Of a stretch of 64,000 nucleotides of DNA, positions 26,156-36,146 are shown one piece after another. The position numbers were made by a program, and so were the translations under genes. The notes under the pieces were generated by a model. That model was given only the letters and a program-made list of their open reading frames with translations, had not been told where the DNA came from and ran no database searches. Source of the DNA: Pedobacter antarcticus (GTDB lineage: Bacteria > Bacteroidota > Bacteroidia > Sphingobacteriales > Sphingobacteriaceae); the NCBI RefSeq assembly GCF_900112985.1, contig NZ_FONS01000012.1, positions 1 to 64,000 of the forward strand, written 5' to 3'. Positions within the stretch are counted from its first letter, which is position 1, and each line of letters opens with the position of its first letter.

Positions 26156-27442
26156 ATGACCAATTTTGTTGAAGAATTAAGATGGAGAGGCATGTTACAT
26201 GATATCATGCCTAATGCAGAAGAAAAACTAAATGAAGGCATGTGCTCCGGATATATTGGCTTTGACCCTACAGCAGATTCTTTACACGTTGGTCACCTTA
26301 CTCAGATTATGACCCTGATCCATTTTCAGAGAGCTGGACACAAGCCGTTTGCGCTTGTTGGCGGGGCGACAGGAATGGTTGGAGACCCTTCAGGTAAATC
26401 TGACGAGAGGAACCTGCTGACTGAAGAGGTGCTGGAAGTAAATCTTGCCGGTATTAAACAGCAACTGAACCGTTTTTTAAAGTTCAGTGACGAAGGTAAT
26501 GGTGCGGTTATGGTAAATAATGCTGACTGGTTCCGTGAATTCAGCTTTCTGGATTTTATTCGTGATGTTGGAAAACATATCACTGTTAATTATATGATGG
26601 CAAAAGACAGCGTTAAAAAACGTTTGACGGGAGATTCCGGTTTGTCATTTACCGAGTTCAGTTACCAGCTTATTCAGGGTTATGATTTCTATTATTTGTG
26701 GAAAAATCACAATTGCTCCATTCAAATGGGTGGATCAGATCAATGGGGAAATATTGTAACCGGTACTGAATTCATCAGAAGGAAAGACAGCGGTACAGCT
26801 TATGGATTAACAACGCAGTTAATTAAAAAAGCTGACGGTACTAAATTTGGTAAAACAGAGAGCGGTGCAATCTGGCTTGATCCAGAGAAAACATCTCCTT
26901 ATAAATATTACCAGTTCTGGTTAAATGCGACAGATGCAGATGCCAAATCGTGGATACGCATTTTTACCCTTTTAGGTAAAGATGAGTTGGACAAACTCGA
27001 AGCAGAACATGATGCAGCTCCTCATTTAAGGATACTTCAGAAAGCGCTGGCGACGGATATTACAATCAGAACGCATAGTGAAGCAGCACTGGAAACTGCA
27101 GTAAAAACATCAGAGTTTCTTTTTGGCAATGGTTCAGTTGCGTTTCTGGAGAGTCTAAGTCCGGCACATGTACTGGAAATCTTTGAAGGTGTTCCTCAGT
27201 ATACAATCAGCAAAGCTGAACTGAATGCAGGTGTTGATGTTGCTACTCTTCTAGCCGAGAAATCTTCCGTATTCCCGTCAAAAGGAGAAGTTAAGAAGAC
27301 AATACAAGGTGGAGGGTTAAGTATCAATAAAACTAAAGTCCCGGAACTTACAGCTCAGTATAACACGGCTGATTTAATTAATGATCAATATATAATTGTG
27401 CAAAAAGGCAAGAAGAACTATTTCCTGCTGATCGCAGAATAA
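26156..27442 (+). CDS. tyrS: Tyrosyl-tRNA synthetase
   Basis: Charges tRNA-Tyr. The 428-aa class I enzyme has the HIGH-type motif HVGH (44-47), the tyrosine-pocket regions GFDPTADSLHVGHL and YQLIQGYDFYYLW, and KFGKT at 230-234 as the KMSKS equivalent, with the C-terminal S4 RNA-binding domain (KKTIQGGGLSINKTKV). It has its own promoter and terminator and is divergent from the AcpH-like gene. Confidence 0.98.
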   Translation: MTNFVEELRWRGMLHDIMPNAEEKLNEGMCSGYIGFDPTADSLHVGHLTQIMTLIHFQRAGHKPFALVGGATGMVGDPSGKSDERNLLTEEVLEVNLAGIKQQLNRFLKFSDEGNGAVMVNNADWFREFSFLDFIRDVGKHITVNYMMAKDSVKKRLTGDSGLSFTEFSYQLIQGYDFYYLWKNHNCSIQMGGSDQWGNIVTGTEFIRRKDSGTAYGLTTQLIKKADGTKFGKTESGAIWLDPEKTSPYKYYQFWLNATDADAKSWIRIFTLLGKDELDKLEAEHDAAPHLRILQKALATDITIRTHSEAALETAVKTSEFLFGNGSVAFLESLSPAHVLEIFEGVPQYTISKAELNAGVDVATLLAEKSSVFPSKGEVKKTIQGGGLSINKTKVPELTAQYNTADLINDQYIIVQKGKKNYFLLIAE

Positions 27443-27453
27443 AAATGGATTAG

Positions 27454-27492
27454 AAAAAGATCCGGCCTGTTTTCCAGTGCCGGATCTTTTTA
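27454..27492. terminator. Bidirectional terminator between tyrS and the LuxE-like gene
   Basis: Perfect stem AAAAAGATCCGGC (27454-27466) with GCCGGATCTTTTT (27479-27491), 12-base loop. Confidence 0.9.
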
Positions 27493-27513
27493 TTTTAGCA
27501 GGATTTGAAATCC

Positions 27514-28491
27514 TTACTGTATAAGTAAATTACAACCTCTGATATCTGCATTGTCAAAACGACCCAGAACTTCGAAGGTTCCGTTTGAATAAACCCGGCC
27601 TAAATCCTGGGTAGCTATAAAAGCACAGGAGTTTATATTGGCGAGGTCAATTATATTGATACCTCCGGTTTGATTACCATGTACTAAAGAAAGTGGGTCG
27701 TTTGTGTCTCTGAGTACGATTTTCATCCACTGGGGACATTCGAAGATTCCTTCCCCAAGAGAATAAGCCTGTGAGAGCAATTCAGTCATTCCATATTCAC
27801 TGTGAATCGCTGGAACGCCGAATCCTTGCTTGAGTACCGCGTGCAGCTCTTCCCTGACCATTTCTTTCCTTTTTCCTTTCATTCCGCCCGTTTCCATAAT
27901 AATCAGTTCAGGGAAATCGATCTGATATTTTTCCAGAAAATCAAGTAAAGCGTAGGTAACTCCGATTAGAATTGTTTGCTGACGGGCATTTTTAAGCGCT
28001 ATGAGCTGCTCATATAATTCCTGATGATTGTGTAAAAAATAACCACTTGCAGGATGTTTGCTTTGACTCAGCAGTGAATCGACCATATAGATTAAAGAAG
28101 ATCCTTCTCTTTCCATATAAGACGGGAGTAACGCCAGGATACAAAAGTCGCCAGGGTTGCCGTAGAACTGTTCAAAGGCCAGATTAAAACTTTTTTCATA
28201 CAGAGATAAATCCGTTACATAATGGCGGCTCTGTTGTTGCCCGGTAGTACCTGAACTAGTGAAGATACGAACAGGATCGATCGCCGTGCTAACAATTTTA
28301 TGTGTTTTGAAAAAACTGATAGGTAAGTATGGAATCTTGGCGAGACAGTCAATCTTTTCTGGGGACACCCCTAGATTTTTTATAAACTGAGCATATGGAT
28401 TACAGTTCTTAGCCTGAAACCTGAAAATATCCAGAGCTATCTGCTCAAACTGGTCACTGTTTGAAATAGAGAAAATTGAGTCAATTAACAT
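27514..28491 (-). CDS. LuxE-like acyl-protein synthetase
   Basis: Adenylate-forming enzyme family that activates a carboxylic acid and may pass it to a protein. The 325-aa protein shows FTSSGTTGQQQSRH (phosphate loop of the ANL fold), METGGMKGKRKEM, SEYGMTELLSQAY and DLGRV, typical of the LuxE/acyl-protein synthetase domain; the C-terminal lid of full-length acyl-CoA ligases is missing. No luciferase or fatty acid reductase genes are nearby. In Bacteroidota these are stand-alone genes of unknown substrate. It is monocistronic with a -7 box upstream. Confidence 0.82.
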   Translation of the reverse strand: MLIDSIFSISNSDQFEQIALDIFRFQAKNCNPYAQFIKNLGVSPEKIDCLAKIPYLPISFFKTHKIVSTAIDPVRIFTSSGTTGQQQSRHYVTDLSLYEKSFNLAFEQFYGNPGDFCILALLPSYMEREGSSLIYMVDSLLSQSKHPASGYFLHNHQELYEQLIALKNARQQTILIGVTYALLDFLEKYQIDFPELIIMETGGMKGKRKEMVREELHAVLKQGFGVPAIHSEYGMTELLSQAYSLGEGIFECPQWMKIVLRDTNDPLSLVHGNQTGGINIIDLANINSCAFIATQDLGRVYSNGTFEVLGRFDNADIRGCNLLIQ

Positions 28492-28499
28492 ATCAGCGG

Positions 28500-28507
28500 C
28501 AAAAATA
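28500..28507 (-). promoter_or_regulatory. -7 promoter box of the LuxE-like gene
   Basis: On the minus strand TATTTTTG matches TAnnTTTG; it stands 9 bases upstream of the start codon region, giving a very short leader. No clear -33. Confidence 0.5.
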
Positions 28508-28540
28508 CATAAACAATCAATTTTTTAAAGCTGAAGAAGA

Positions 28541-28571
28541 AATGAATCTGCCGGTTTGCGGCAGATTCATT
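28541..28571 (-). terminator. Terminator after the penicillin-acylase operon
   Basis: Perfect 13-bp stem AATGAATCTGCCG / CGGCAGATTCATT with a 5-base loop, overlapping the stop codon of the small membrane protein; a T-rich tail follows on the minus strand. Confidence 0.65.
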
Positions 28572-28938
28572 AATTATTAACCGAGCTATGACTTACGTGC
28601 ACTTTGGTTAGGATTGTTTTACGGAATTTGTATCCGCAGATGCCACTGACGGCGACAATGAAACCACCCGTTAAAGCAGTAACAAACAAAATAAGCCACC
28701 AGGTTTGCAAGCCGAACATTTCGGCAACCCTGTCTGCCAGAATATGCTGATTCTGCAGGCTATAAGATAGAGCCACTCCTGTCCATAAAAGGAAGATGGC
28801 GAAAAAAGGTTCCCATATAGACTTTTTTGGAGTCTTGCCTATCAGACAACAAGTTATAAAAGACACCGGAACGATGATCCACCAGGGAAGTACCATCTGA
28901 AGCAGGAAAGATGCTATAAGCACAACTATAAAGACCAT
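28570..28938 (-). CDS. Small polytopic membrane protein of unknown function
   Basis: 122 aa with about four membrane segments (roughly residues 1-17, 19-37, 44-63, 78-101) and a basic C-terminal tail. I do not recognise the family. It starts one base after the stop of the penicillin-acylase-like gene, so the two are almost certainly translated from one message; a shared role in the envelope is plausible but unproven. Confidence 0.7.
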   Translation of the reverse strand: MVFIVVLIASFLLQMVLPWWIIVPVSFITCCLIGKTPKKSIWEPFFAIFLLWTGVALSYSLQNQHILADRVAEMFGLQTWWLILFVTALTGGFIVAVSGICGYKFRKTILTKVHVSHSSVNN

Positions 28939-28939
28939 A

Positions 28940-31381
28940 TTATTTTTTTTTGATTGTCAACTGATTTAAAACTTTTGCACGTTCGTCCTGAGGGGAATTC
29001 ATCAGGTAAAGATCGTACAGTTCACCTTTGGTCCAAGTGCCTATCATATCTCTGTAGAAAGGACTGCCTGGGTTTCCGGATTGCCCTCCAGGATAAACTC
29101 CCTTTGCTACCGGACCTTTTTTACCCAGCTCCACAACCATTCTCCAGGATGGGCCGTTGCTTTCACTCAATGCATTGATCGTACTCTTTCCGCCACCATT
29201 CCATAAAATTTCAGATCCGAAGCCCGGAATATTGGCTAGGTGAGGGACGTGAGTGCCCTTCACATTTCCCCACTTCCAGTCTTTGCCGATAGGACCGTAT
29301 TTACGCTCCAGGCTGTCACAAGTATAGGTTAATGCCTCAAAAACGAGGTCTGGCAAAGTTTCCTTTTCGGGCGTACGAACATTGTCGAACCATTTGGATC
29401 CCGGATCTTTCAGAATCAGTTCCACTGTTCTGTCACGGGAAGGATAGCGCATTGGTATATTTTCAATTGTAAAGTCGTCGTCCCAGATATTAAAGAACAG
29501 TCTTTTTGTCCACAGTTCGAATATAGAAGGGGCAATTGCATCAGCACCGTAAGACTTGTTCCATTTGTACATGACCTGTAATGCTTCTTTCTGTGTTGCA
29601 TTCAGTTTTGCGGGGTCTAAGGCTTTGATTAGTGCTGGGAGTATATTTTCCGCGAAAACACTGTAGCTGTCAGACTGCATGATCCGCATGCTGTCCAATG
29701 TGATGTTTTCCATGCTTTTCAGCCTGTCGTTTATTCTTTTGCCTCTTTCATAGGGTGCAAATTCCCAGTTGATGTAATAAGGATAATCAGACGCAGTTGA
29801 ACTTTGATTTGCAGAACTCACGAAGTTCCTTTCAGGATTTTTGACTGTTGGATTTTGTGCAGCAGGTATCCATCCTTTCCAGTCATTTGCAGGATTCGAA
29901 CCATCCAATATAAATTTCCCCTGATTTTTCCATTTTAAAGGGAACTTTCCATTTGCAGTTATCGCAATATCATCAGTTGCGGAGGCAAATACAAAATTCT
30001 GGGCCGGGGCTGTATAGTACGTTAGTGCCTTTCTGTAGTCTTGATAGCTTTTGCCACGGTTCAGGTAATAAAAAGTCAGGAGTTCGTTAGAACGGTCATG
30101 GGCGATCCAGCGTAAGGCACTTCCGGTAGGAACGTTATTCGCCATTTTAAGGTCATCAGGCTTTTTAAAATAGACAACAGGGCCGTGGTGTGTGTAAATT
30201 ACTGTGTCGGTTTCTGTCTTTTCACCCCTTATTTTTATCTTTTCCAACCGGCTGGTTGTGTTCTTCCAGCCATTGTTATATTGATACTGACTATGTGTGT
30301 CATCTTTAAATTTGACCTGGTAGAAGTCCAGGACATCCGCTGCAACATTAGTTACGCCCCAGGCTATATGCGCATTAAAACCAATTATAATTCCAGGAGC
30401 TCCAGGCAGGGAAACCCCGTAGCTGTTCATTCCAGGAGCATGAAGCTGAATCTGGTACCAGATAGAAGGCAAAGTTAGATTAAGATGGGGGTCATTTGCC
30501 AGTATTGGGTTCCCGGAGGCTGTTTTCGCTCCTGATACTGCCCAGTTATTACTGCCAATACCCTCTTCCAGTTGTTTGGTTTTTATCTGACTGGTCTGAA
30601 TCACAGAATTAGCTTGCGGAGCCGAAGGAACCTGCAATGGTTTAAAGTCCCATTTGGTGCCTACGGGAATGATAGGGTCTTCTCGAAATGGATAATCCGG
30701 GAAAAGGTCTGCGGTAACAGCAGAACCAAATTTCTGCAGAATATTGGTCATGTAAAATTCGTCTGAGCCCATTGCCAGTACGGCAGACATCTGTTTTAGT
30801 AAAAGGGCACATTTTAACGGCGTCCAGTCCTCCGGTTTAAAATCCAGAATTTTGTATTCTACCGGTAATGTGCCGGAATTTAGAGAATGAATATAATCGT
30901 TAATTCCTGCGGTGTAGGCCAAGACCATTTCTCTGGACTTGGGATTCTCCATCATACCCTTCAGCGAATTCTCAGCACCATAGACCATACCCATTCTTCT
31001 CTGATAACGGTCGAGTTCAAGTGCTTTAACACCAACGACCTCCGATAAACGACCAGCTGCGTATCGTGTTTGAAAATCCATCTGCCAGAGGCGGTCACGT
31101 GCAGTAATATATCCCTGGGCGTAATAGGCATCATGGTCATTTTGAGCGAAAATATGAGGGATCATCCTGTCATCGAAAACAACCTCCACGGTTTCCTTCG
31201 TGTTTCGGAGAACCAATTTGCTTTTTTTAGGTTGTTTAATTGCGACCGAATTTTTCCAGAAACCTGTAAAAGGATTTAAGAACTTTAATATTGGGGGGAC
31301 ACTACCAAACTTAGTGTTCAGTGAGTAAGCGAGCAATATGGGTATAACGAGGTATATAGCAGCCTTAAATTTGTTCCTCAT
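28940..31381 (-). CDS. Penicillin acylase family amidohydrolase (Ntn hydrolase)
   Basis: Hydrolyses amide bonds of acylated compounds such as beta-lactams or acyl-homoserine lactones; the natural substrate here is unknown. The 813-aa precursor has an N-terminal membrane anchor or signal (residues 5-22), an alpha chain, then the self-processing junction GSNNW with the nucleophile Ser277, which becomes the N-terminus of the beta chain, followed by SGNPILANDPHLNLTLPSIWY. Asn and Arg residues for oxyanion binding are expected further on. Likely periplasmic. Probably transcribed with the small membrane gene that follows. Confidence 0.9.
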   Translation of the reverse strand: MRNKFKAAIYLVIPILLAYSLNTKFGSVPPILKFLNPFTGFWKNSVAIKQPKKSKLVLRNTKETVEVVFDDRMIPHIFAQNDHDAYYAQGYITARDRLWQMDFQTRYAAGRLSEVVGVKALELDRYQRRMGMVYGAENSLKGMMENPKSREMVLAYTAGINDYIHSLNSGTLPVEYKILDFKPEDWTPLKCALLLKQMSAVLAMGSDEFYMTNILQKFGSAVTADLFPDYPFREDPIIPVGTKWDFKPLQVPSAPQANSVIQTSQIKTKQLEEGIGSNNWAVSGAKTASGNPILANDPHLNLTLPSIWYQIQLHAPGMNSYGVSLPGAPGIIIGFNAHIAWGVTNVAADVLDFYQVKFKDDTHSQYQYNNGWKNTTSRLEKIKIRGEKTETDTVIYTHHGPVVYFKKPDDLKMANNVPTGSALRWIAHDRSNELLTFYYLNRGKSYQDYRKALTYYTAPAQNFVFASATDDIAITANGKFPLKWKNQGKFILDGSNPANDWKGWIPAAQNPTVKNPERNFVSSANQSSTASDYPYYINWEFAPYERGKRINDRLKSMENITLDSMRIMQSDSYSVFAENILPALIKALDPAKLNATQKEALQVMYKWNKSYGADAIAPSIFELWTKRLFFNIWDDDFTIENIPMRYPSRDRTVELILKDPGSKWFDNVRTPEKETLPDLVFEALTYTCDSLERKYGPIGKDWKWGNVKGTHVPHLANIPGFGSEILWNGGGKSTINALSESNGPSWRMVVELGKKGPVAKGVYPGGQSGNPGSPFYRDMIGTWTKGELYDLYLMNSPQDERAKVLNQLTIKKK

Positions 31382-31618
31382 AGAATTAGATTCGCTTTGT
31401 CAATTTTTCCGTAAAGTCGGTTTGCTGCAATTTAATACAATTGTAACATCCTTACTAATCTATTTTGTAAAACAACATAGCGCTGATCCGGATCCAAAAA
31501 TAAAGGCATAAATACGACGTAATTAAATATAAAAAATCTTGGGTTTTGATATAATAATTAACACTTTAGCTAGTATATCAATACTAATCAACAGAAATGT
31601 TGATACAGAAAACGTTTT

Positions 31619-34075
31619 ATGGAAGAACCAGGAAAAGAAATAGAGAACAAAGAAAATATTAATGAGATTGTGGAAGAGTCTGTACAGCATCTCAATAATC
31701 CTGTACTTGCGCTCAAACCAATAGTAAAAAAATATCTGACACCGGTACAGAAAGTGGAGCAGGAAGATAATCGGTTTTATTTTTCTGACGGGGAAGCTAA
31801 AGTAGAAATCAGAGTCGTCAGCAATGAAATTATACGGGTGAGACTGGCGCCACACGGTGTTTTTTTGGAAGATTTTTCTTATGCTGTTCCAGTCGTAGAC
31901 CAGAAGGTAAGTACTTTTAATCTGGAAGAACTGGAGGAGAGTTATGTAATTTCTACCAATACCGTAAGTTGCCATGTGCGGAAGGCCGATTTTCATATCT
32001 CTTTTGTAGATAACCAGACACACATGATCATGAGTGAGGATGCATCGCCAATGCACTGGGAAGAAAATGCCGACTTCGGCGGGTATTACGTATTTGCTAC
32101 TAAGAAGTGCAATCCGGAAGAGAACTTTTTTGGGTTGGGAGATAAGTCGGGCAATATGAACCTCAGAGGCAGGCATTTCCAGAACTGGAATACAGATGCT
32201 TATTCTTTTGGCTGGGATCAGGACCCTTTGTACCGGACCATTCCATTTTATACCGGCGTGCATCAATCTGCAGCTTACGGAATCTTTTTTGATAATACAT
32301 TCCGATCCTATTTTGATTTTGGAAGAGAAGATAATGATAAAACAAGCTTCTGGGCTGACGGCGGGGAACTGCAGTACTATTATATTCACGGCCCGCATAT
32401 GATGGATGTAGTTAAACGTTATCAGTCTTTAACCGGAACGCATCCTATGCCGCCAAAATGGGCATTAGGGTATCATCAGTGTCGTTGGAGCTATTATCCG
32501 GAAAGCAAAGTAAAAGCTATTGCAGAAGGATTCCGGTCAAGATCTATTCCATGTGATGCGATTTATTTCGATATAGACTATATGGATGGATACCGTTGTT
32601 TTACCTGGAATAAAAAACACTTTCCCGACCCCCGTAAAATGATTAAGGAATTGGCAGATGATGGATTTAAGACCGTTGTAATGATAGATCCGGGAATTAA
32701 AGTAGACGATAATTACTGGGTTTTTAAAGAAGGTAAAGCCAATAATTACTTCTGCCGCAGGAGTGACGATTACTTTATGGAAGGCCATGTCTGGCCGGGC
32801 AGATGTCAGTTCCCAGATTTTACTAACCCTGTTGTTCGGGATTGGTGGGGTGGTCTGTATAAAGAGCTCGTAGAAATGGGAGTAGCAGGCGTGTGGAATG
32901 ATATGAATGAACCTGCAGTATTTGGAGCAGGAACTTTTCCAAATGATGTAAGACACAATTACGATGGATTCAGAGGGTCACACCGTAAGGCCCATAATAT
33001 TTATGGGATGCAGATGGTACGGTCTACTTACGATGGGTTGAAAAAACTCATGCGCAATAAAAGACCGTTTACTATTACCAGAGCTGGTTATTCCGGAATG
33101 CAACGTTATGGCTGCGTCTGGACAGGTGATAACGTCGCCAGCTGGGAACATCTGAAGATGGGTAATATCCAGTGTCAGCGTATGTCTGTATCAGGAGTAC
33201 CCTTTTGCGGAACCGATATCGGAGGTTTCAGTGAGGAGCCGGATGGTGAATTATTTACCAGGTGGATTCAGCTCGGTACATTCTCGCCGTTTATGCGTGC
33301 GCACTCGGCCGGTGATACTTCAGAAAGAGAGCCATGGAGTTTCGGAGAGCCCTTTACCAGCATTAATAAGAAATTTATAGAACTTCGTTACCGTTTAATG
33401 CCATATCTGTATTCTGTTTTCTGGGAACATCACAGATACGGATTCCCGATTTTGCGCCCATTGGTAATGCTTGAGCAGGAAAACATCAGTAATCACTTCC
33501 GTCAGGACGAATTTGCTTATGGAGATAAGATTTTGGTTTGTCCTATTTTGGAGCAGGGTGCAGTTTCCAGAACGGTATATCTGCCGAAAGGGGAGTGGTA
33601 TAACTTCTGGTCTCATGACCTGTTAAACGGAGATGCCGAGCATCATATTGAAGCACCGTTGGAAACAATGCCGATTTTTGTTAAAGCGGGAGCGGTGATA
33701 CCAGAATATCCGGTTATGCAATATGTAGGTGAAAAACATATAGAGGAGGTTATGCTCAACGTCTATTTCACAACTCATGAAGTGAACTCCTTCTTCTTCG
33801 AAGATCATGGCGACACATTTGCCTATGAACAGGATATCTATTCCGAAAAGAAATTTACAGTCAAAGGCTCTGCTAATCATCTTGACATCTATCAGCAACT
33901 GGAAGGTTTATATACGCCGAATTATGAGTGGTATAATTTTAACTTCATTGGTATTCCGTTTGAAGTTAACAAAGTGTATGTAGATGGTGTGGAGGTCAAA
34001 GATTTTCAAGTCGACGAGCATAATTGCTTCAGATTCAAGACCAATAAGAATTTTAGTGAGATACAAATCAGGTAA
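31619..34075 (+). CDS. GH31 family alpha-glucosidase
   Basis: Releases glucose from the non-reducing ends of alpha-glucans. The 818-aa protein begins with a charged N-terminal stretch, then a GH31 N-domain (galactose-mutarotase-like, EENFFGLGDKSGNMNLRGR), the catalytic barrel with the nucleophile D428 in WNDMNEP and the general acid D566 in AGDTSEREP, and C-terminal beta domains. There is no signal peptide, so it is cytoplasmic. glgB follows 47 bases later, which suggests a shared role in turning over glycogen or imported maltodextrin. The upstream 237-base spacer holds no clear gene. Confidence 0.93.
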   Translation: MEEPGKEIENKENINEIVEESVQHLNNPVLALKPIVKKYLTPVQKVEQEDNRFYFSDGEAKVEIRVVSNEIIRVRLAPHGVFLEDFSYAVPVVDQKVSTFNLEELEESYVISTNTVSCHVRKADFHISFVDNQTHMIMSEDASPMHWEENADFGGYYVFATKKCNPEENFFGLGDKSGNMNLRGRHFQNWNTDAYSFGWDQDPLYRTIPFYTGVHQSAAYGIFFDNTFRSYFDFGREDNDKTSFWADGGELQYYYIHGPHMMDVVKRYQSLTGTHPMPPKWALGYHQCRWSYYPESKVKAIAEGFRSRSIPCDAIYFDIDYMDGYRCFTWNKKHFPDPRKMIKELADDGFKTVVMIDPGIKVDDNYWVFKEGKANNYFCRRSDDYFMEGHVWPGRCQFPDFTNPVVRDWWGGLYKELVEMGVAGVWNDMNEPAVFGAGTFPNDVRHNYDGFRGSHRKAHNIYGMQMVRSTYDGLKKLMRNKRPFTITRAGYSGMQRYGCVWTGDNVASWEHLKMGNIQCQRMSVSGVPFCGTDIGGFSEEPDGELFTRWIQLGTFSPFMRAHSAGDTSEREPWSFGEPFTSINKKFIELRYRLMPYLYSVFWEHHRYGFPILRPLVMLEQENISNHFRQDEFAYGDKILVCPILEQGAVSRTVYLPKGEWYNFWSHDLLNGDAEHHIEAPLETMPIFVKAGAVIPEYPVMQYVGEKHIEEVMLNVYFTTHEVNSFFFEDHGDTFAYEQDIYSEKKFTVKGSANHLDIYQQLEGLYTPNYEWYNFNFIGIPFEVNKVYVDGVEVKDFQVDEHNCFRFKTNKNFSEIQIR

Positions 34076-34122
34076 GGCTAATTAATTAATCTATCAGCCT
34101 GCTGAATAATAAGAAAATAAAT

Positions 34123-36114
34123 ATGGCAAAGAAGACTCAAGGCAAACCAGTAAATACTACACCAGTTGCAGATCGCCAGGCACCCGTCTGGATTTATAGT
34201 TTGCTGACAGATTTTGATATTTCGCTTTTTATTTCAGGGAAGCACTTCAGGCTTTATGAAAAGATGGGGGCTCACCCCCTGAAGGTCGACGGTGATAAAG
34301 GAACATATTTCGCTGTTTGGGCACCAAATGCACATGACGTTTATGTCACTGGAAATTTTAATGACTGGCATAAAACCAGTCACAGATTATACCGGAGACT
34401 GGATTCCTCCGGTATCTGGGAGGGGTTTATACCGGGTGTAGAAAAAGGAACAGTTTATAAGTATTTTATTCATGGGTATGATGGCCATAATTACGAGAAA
34501 GGCGATCCTTTCGCAACACGGTGGGAGCATCCTCCACAGACCGCTTCAGTAGTTTGGGATACTGAGCATGACTGGAAAGACCAGCGCTGGATAAAAGTCA
34601 GGGAAAAGCTAAACGCAATAGATCAGCCGATGTCCGTATATGAAGTACATTTGGGCTCCTGGCAGCGCGATCCTGCGGACCATACCAGAATTCTTACCTA
34701 TAAAGAAGTTGCCACCTCGCTGGTTCCTTATTTAAAAGAGATGGAGTTTACGCATGTAGAGCTGATGCCGGTGATGGAATATCCTTATTATCCATCCTGG
34801 GGGTATCAGATCACAGGCTATTTTGCCGCTTCATCCAGGCATGGTACGCCTCAGGAACTGATGGAACTGATTGAGGAGTTGCATGCAAATGATATTGCTG
34901 TAATACTGGACTGGGTACCTTCACACTTCCCCGGAGATGCCCATGGACTATTTAAGTTTGATGGTACACATCTTTATGAGCATGCGGACATGCGAAAAGG
35001 CTTTCATCCGGACTGGAAATCTTATATTTTCAATTACGATCGGAATGAGGTGAGATCTTTCCTCATCAGCAATGCGGTTTACTGGATTGATCAGTTCCAT
35101 GCAGACGGACTGCGGGTAGATGCAGTAGCTTCTATGCTTTATTACGATTTTTCGAGAAAAGAAGGAGAGGCGGGGACCAATATTTATGGAGGAAGAGAAA
35201 ATCTCGGAGCTATCCAGTTCCTGCAGGATTTAAATGAATATGTGTACGGTAATTTTCAGGGCGTACACACCATAGCAGAAGAGAGCAGCACTTATCCCGG
35301 CGTAACCAGGGCGGTAGAGGAAGGAGGATTAGGATTTGGTATGAAGTGGATGATGGGTTGGATGAATGATACACTACAATACTTCAAGACTGATCCCATT
35401 GACCGGAAATTCAAACATCATCAGCTCACCTTCAGTACAACTTATGCTTTTACCGAGCGGTTTATGCTTCCTTTTTCCCATGATGAAGTTGTGCACGGTA
35501 AATCATCTATGATTTATAAAATGCCGGGAGATGAATGGCGTAAACACGCTAACTTGAGATTGCTCTACGCCTACATGTTTACACAACCAGGTACTAAACT
35601 GTTGTTTATGGGGAATGAGTTTGCACAGAATGGCGAATGGAATTTTACCAGAAGCCTGGAGTGGGACCTGTTGCAGTTTGCCCCCCATAAAGGAATGCAG
35701 CGGTACGTGAAGGCATTAAATCATTTATACAGAGCAGAGCCGGCGCTATATCACTTTGGATTTTCGCATGAAGGATTTGAATGGCTGAGTGCAGACGATG
35801 CAGACCATTCCGTCTATGTGTATACGCGTAAAGGAGCTGCTGCCGAAGATACTTTAATTATTATACTCAATATGACCCCGGTTTACAGAGAAAACTACCG
35901 TGTAGGTCTTCCTTTTGAGGCAGAATGGGAGGAGATCTTTAATAGCGATGAAGAGATTTACTTTGGAAGCGGAAAGCTTAACAAGCAAACATTTAAACCC
36001 GAATCCTTCCAATATGGAGAGCGCGCGTTCTCCATTCAGCTGAATATTGCGCCTTTAGCGGCGATGGTTCTTAAACAGCCTGATAAACTGCATAAAAAAA
36101 GGATGGCTAAATAA
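34123..36114 (+). CDS. glgB: 1,4-alpha-glucan branching enzyme (GH13)
   Basis: Makes alpha-1,6 branches in glycogen. The 663-aa protein has a CBM48 N-terminal domain (YFAVWAPNAHDVYVTGNFNDWH), the GH13 barrel with the DWVPSHF region, nucleophile D333 in GLRVDAVASMLYYD, acid E386 in TIAEESSTYP, and FSHDEVVHGK, then a C-terminal beta domain. It lies 47 bases after the GH31 gene on the same strand. Its stop codon falls in the loop of the terminator hairpin. Confidence 0.96.
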   Translation: MAKKTQGKPVNTTPVADRQAPVWIYSLLTDFDISLFISGKHFRLYEKMGAHPLKVDGDKGTYFAVWAPNAHDVYVTGNFNDWHKTSHRLYRRLDSSGIWEGFIPGVEKGTVYKYFIHGYDGHNYEKGDPFATRWEHPPQTASVVWDTEHDWKDQRWIKVREKLNAIDQPMSVYEVHLGSWQRDPADHTRILTYKEVATSLVPYLKEMEFTHVELMPVMEYPYYPSWGYQITGYFAASSRHGTPQELMELIEELHANDIAVILDWVPSHFPGDAHGLFKFDGTHLYEHADMRKGFHPDWKSYIFNYDRNEVRSFLISNAVYWIDQFHADGLRVDAVASMLYYDFSRKEGEAGTNIYGGRENLGAIQFLQDLNEYVYGNFQGVHTIAEESSTYPGVTRAVEEGGLGFGMKWMMGWMNDTLQYFKTDPIDRKFKHHQLTFSTTYAFTERFMLPFSHDEVVHGKSSMIYKMPGDEWRKHANLRLLYAYMFTQPGTKLLFMGNEFAQNGEWNFTRSLEWDLLQFAPHKGMQRYVKALNHLYRAEPALYHFGFSHEGFEWLSADDADHSVYVYTRKGAAAEDTLIIILNMTPVYRENYRVGLPFEAEWEEIFNSDEEIYFGSGKLNKQTFKPESFQYGERAFSIQLNIAPLAAMVLKQPDKLHKKRMAK

Positions 36115-36128
36115 GCCATCCTTTTTTT
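36094..36128. terminator. Bidirectional terminator overlapping the glgB stop
   Basis: Seven A, stem GGATGGCT (36101-36108) / AGCCATCC (36114-36121), then seven T. The glgB stop TAA (36112-36114) lies inside the hairpin. It also serves the convergent gapA. Confidence 0.9.
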
Positions 36129-36146
36129 ATAAATGAAAATATAATC

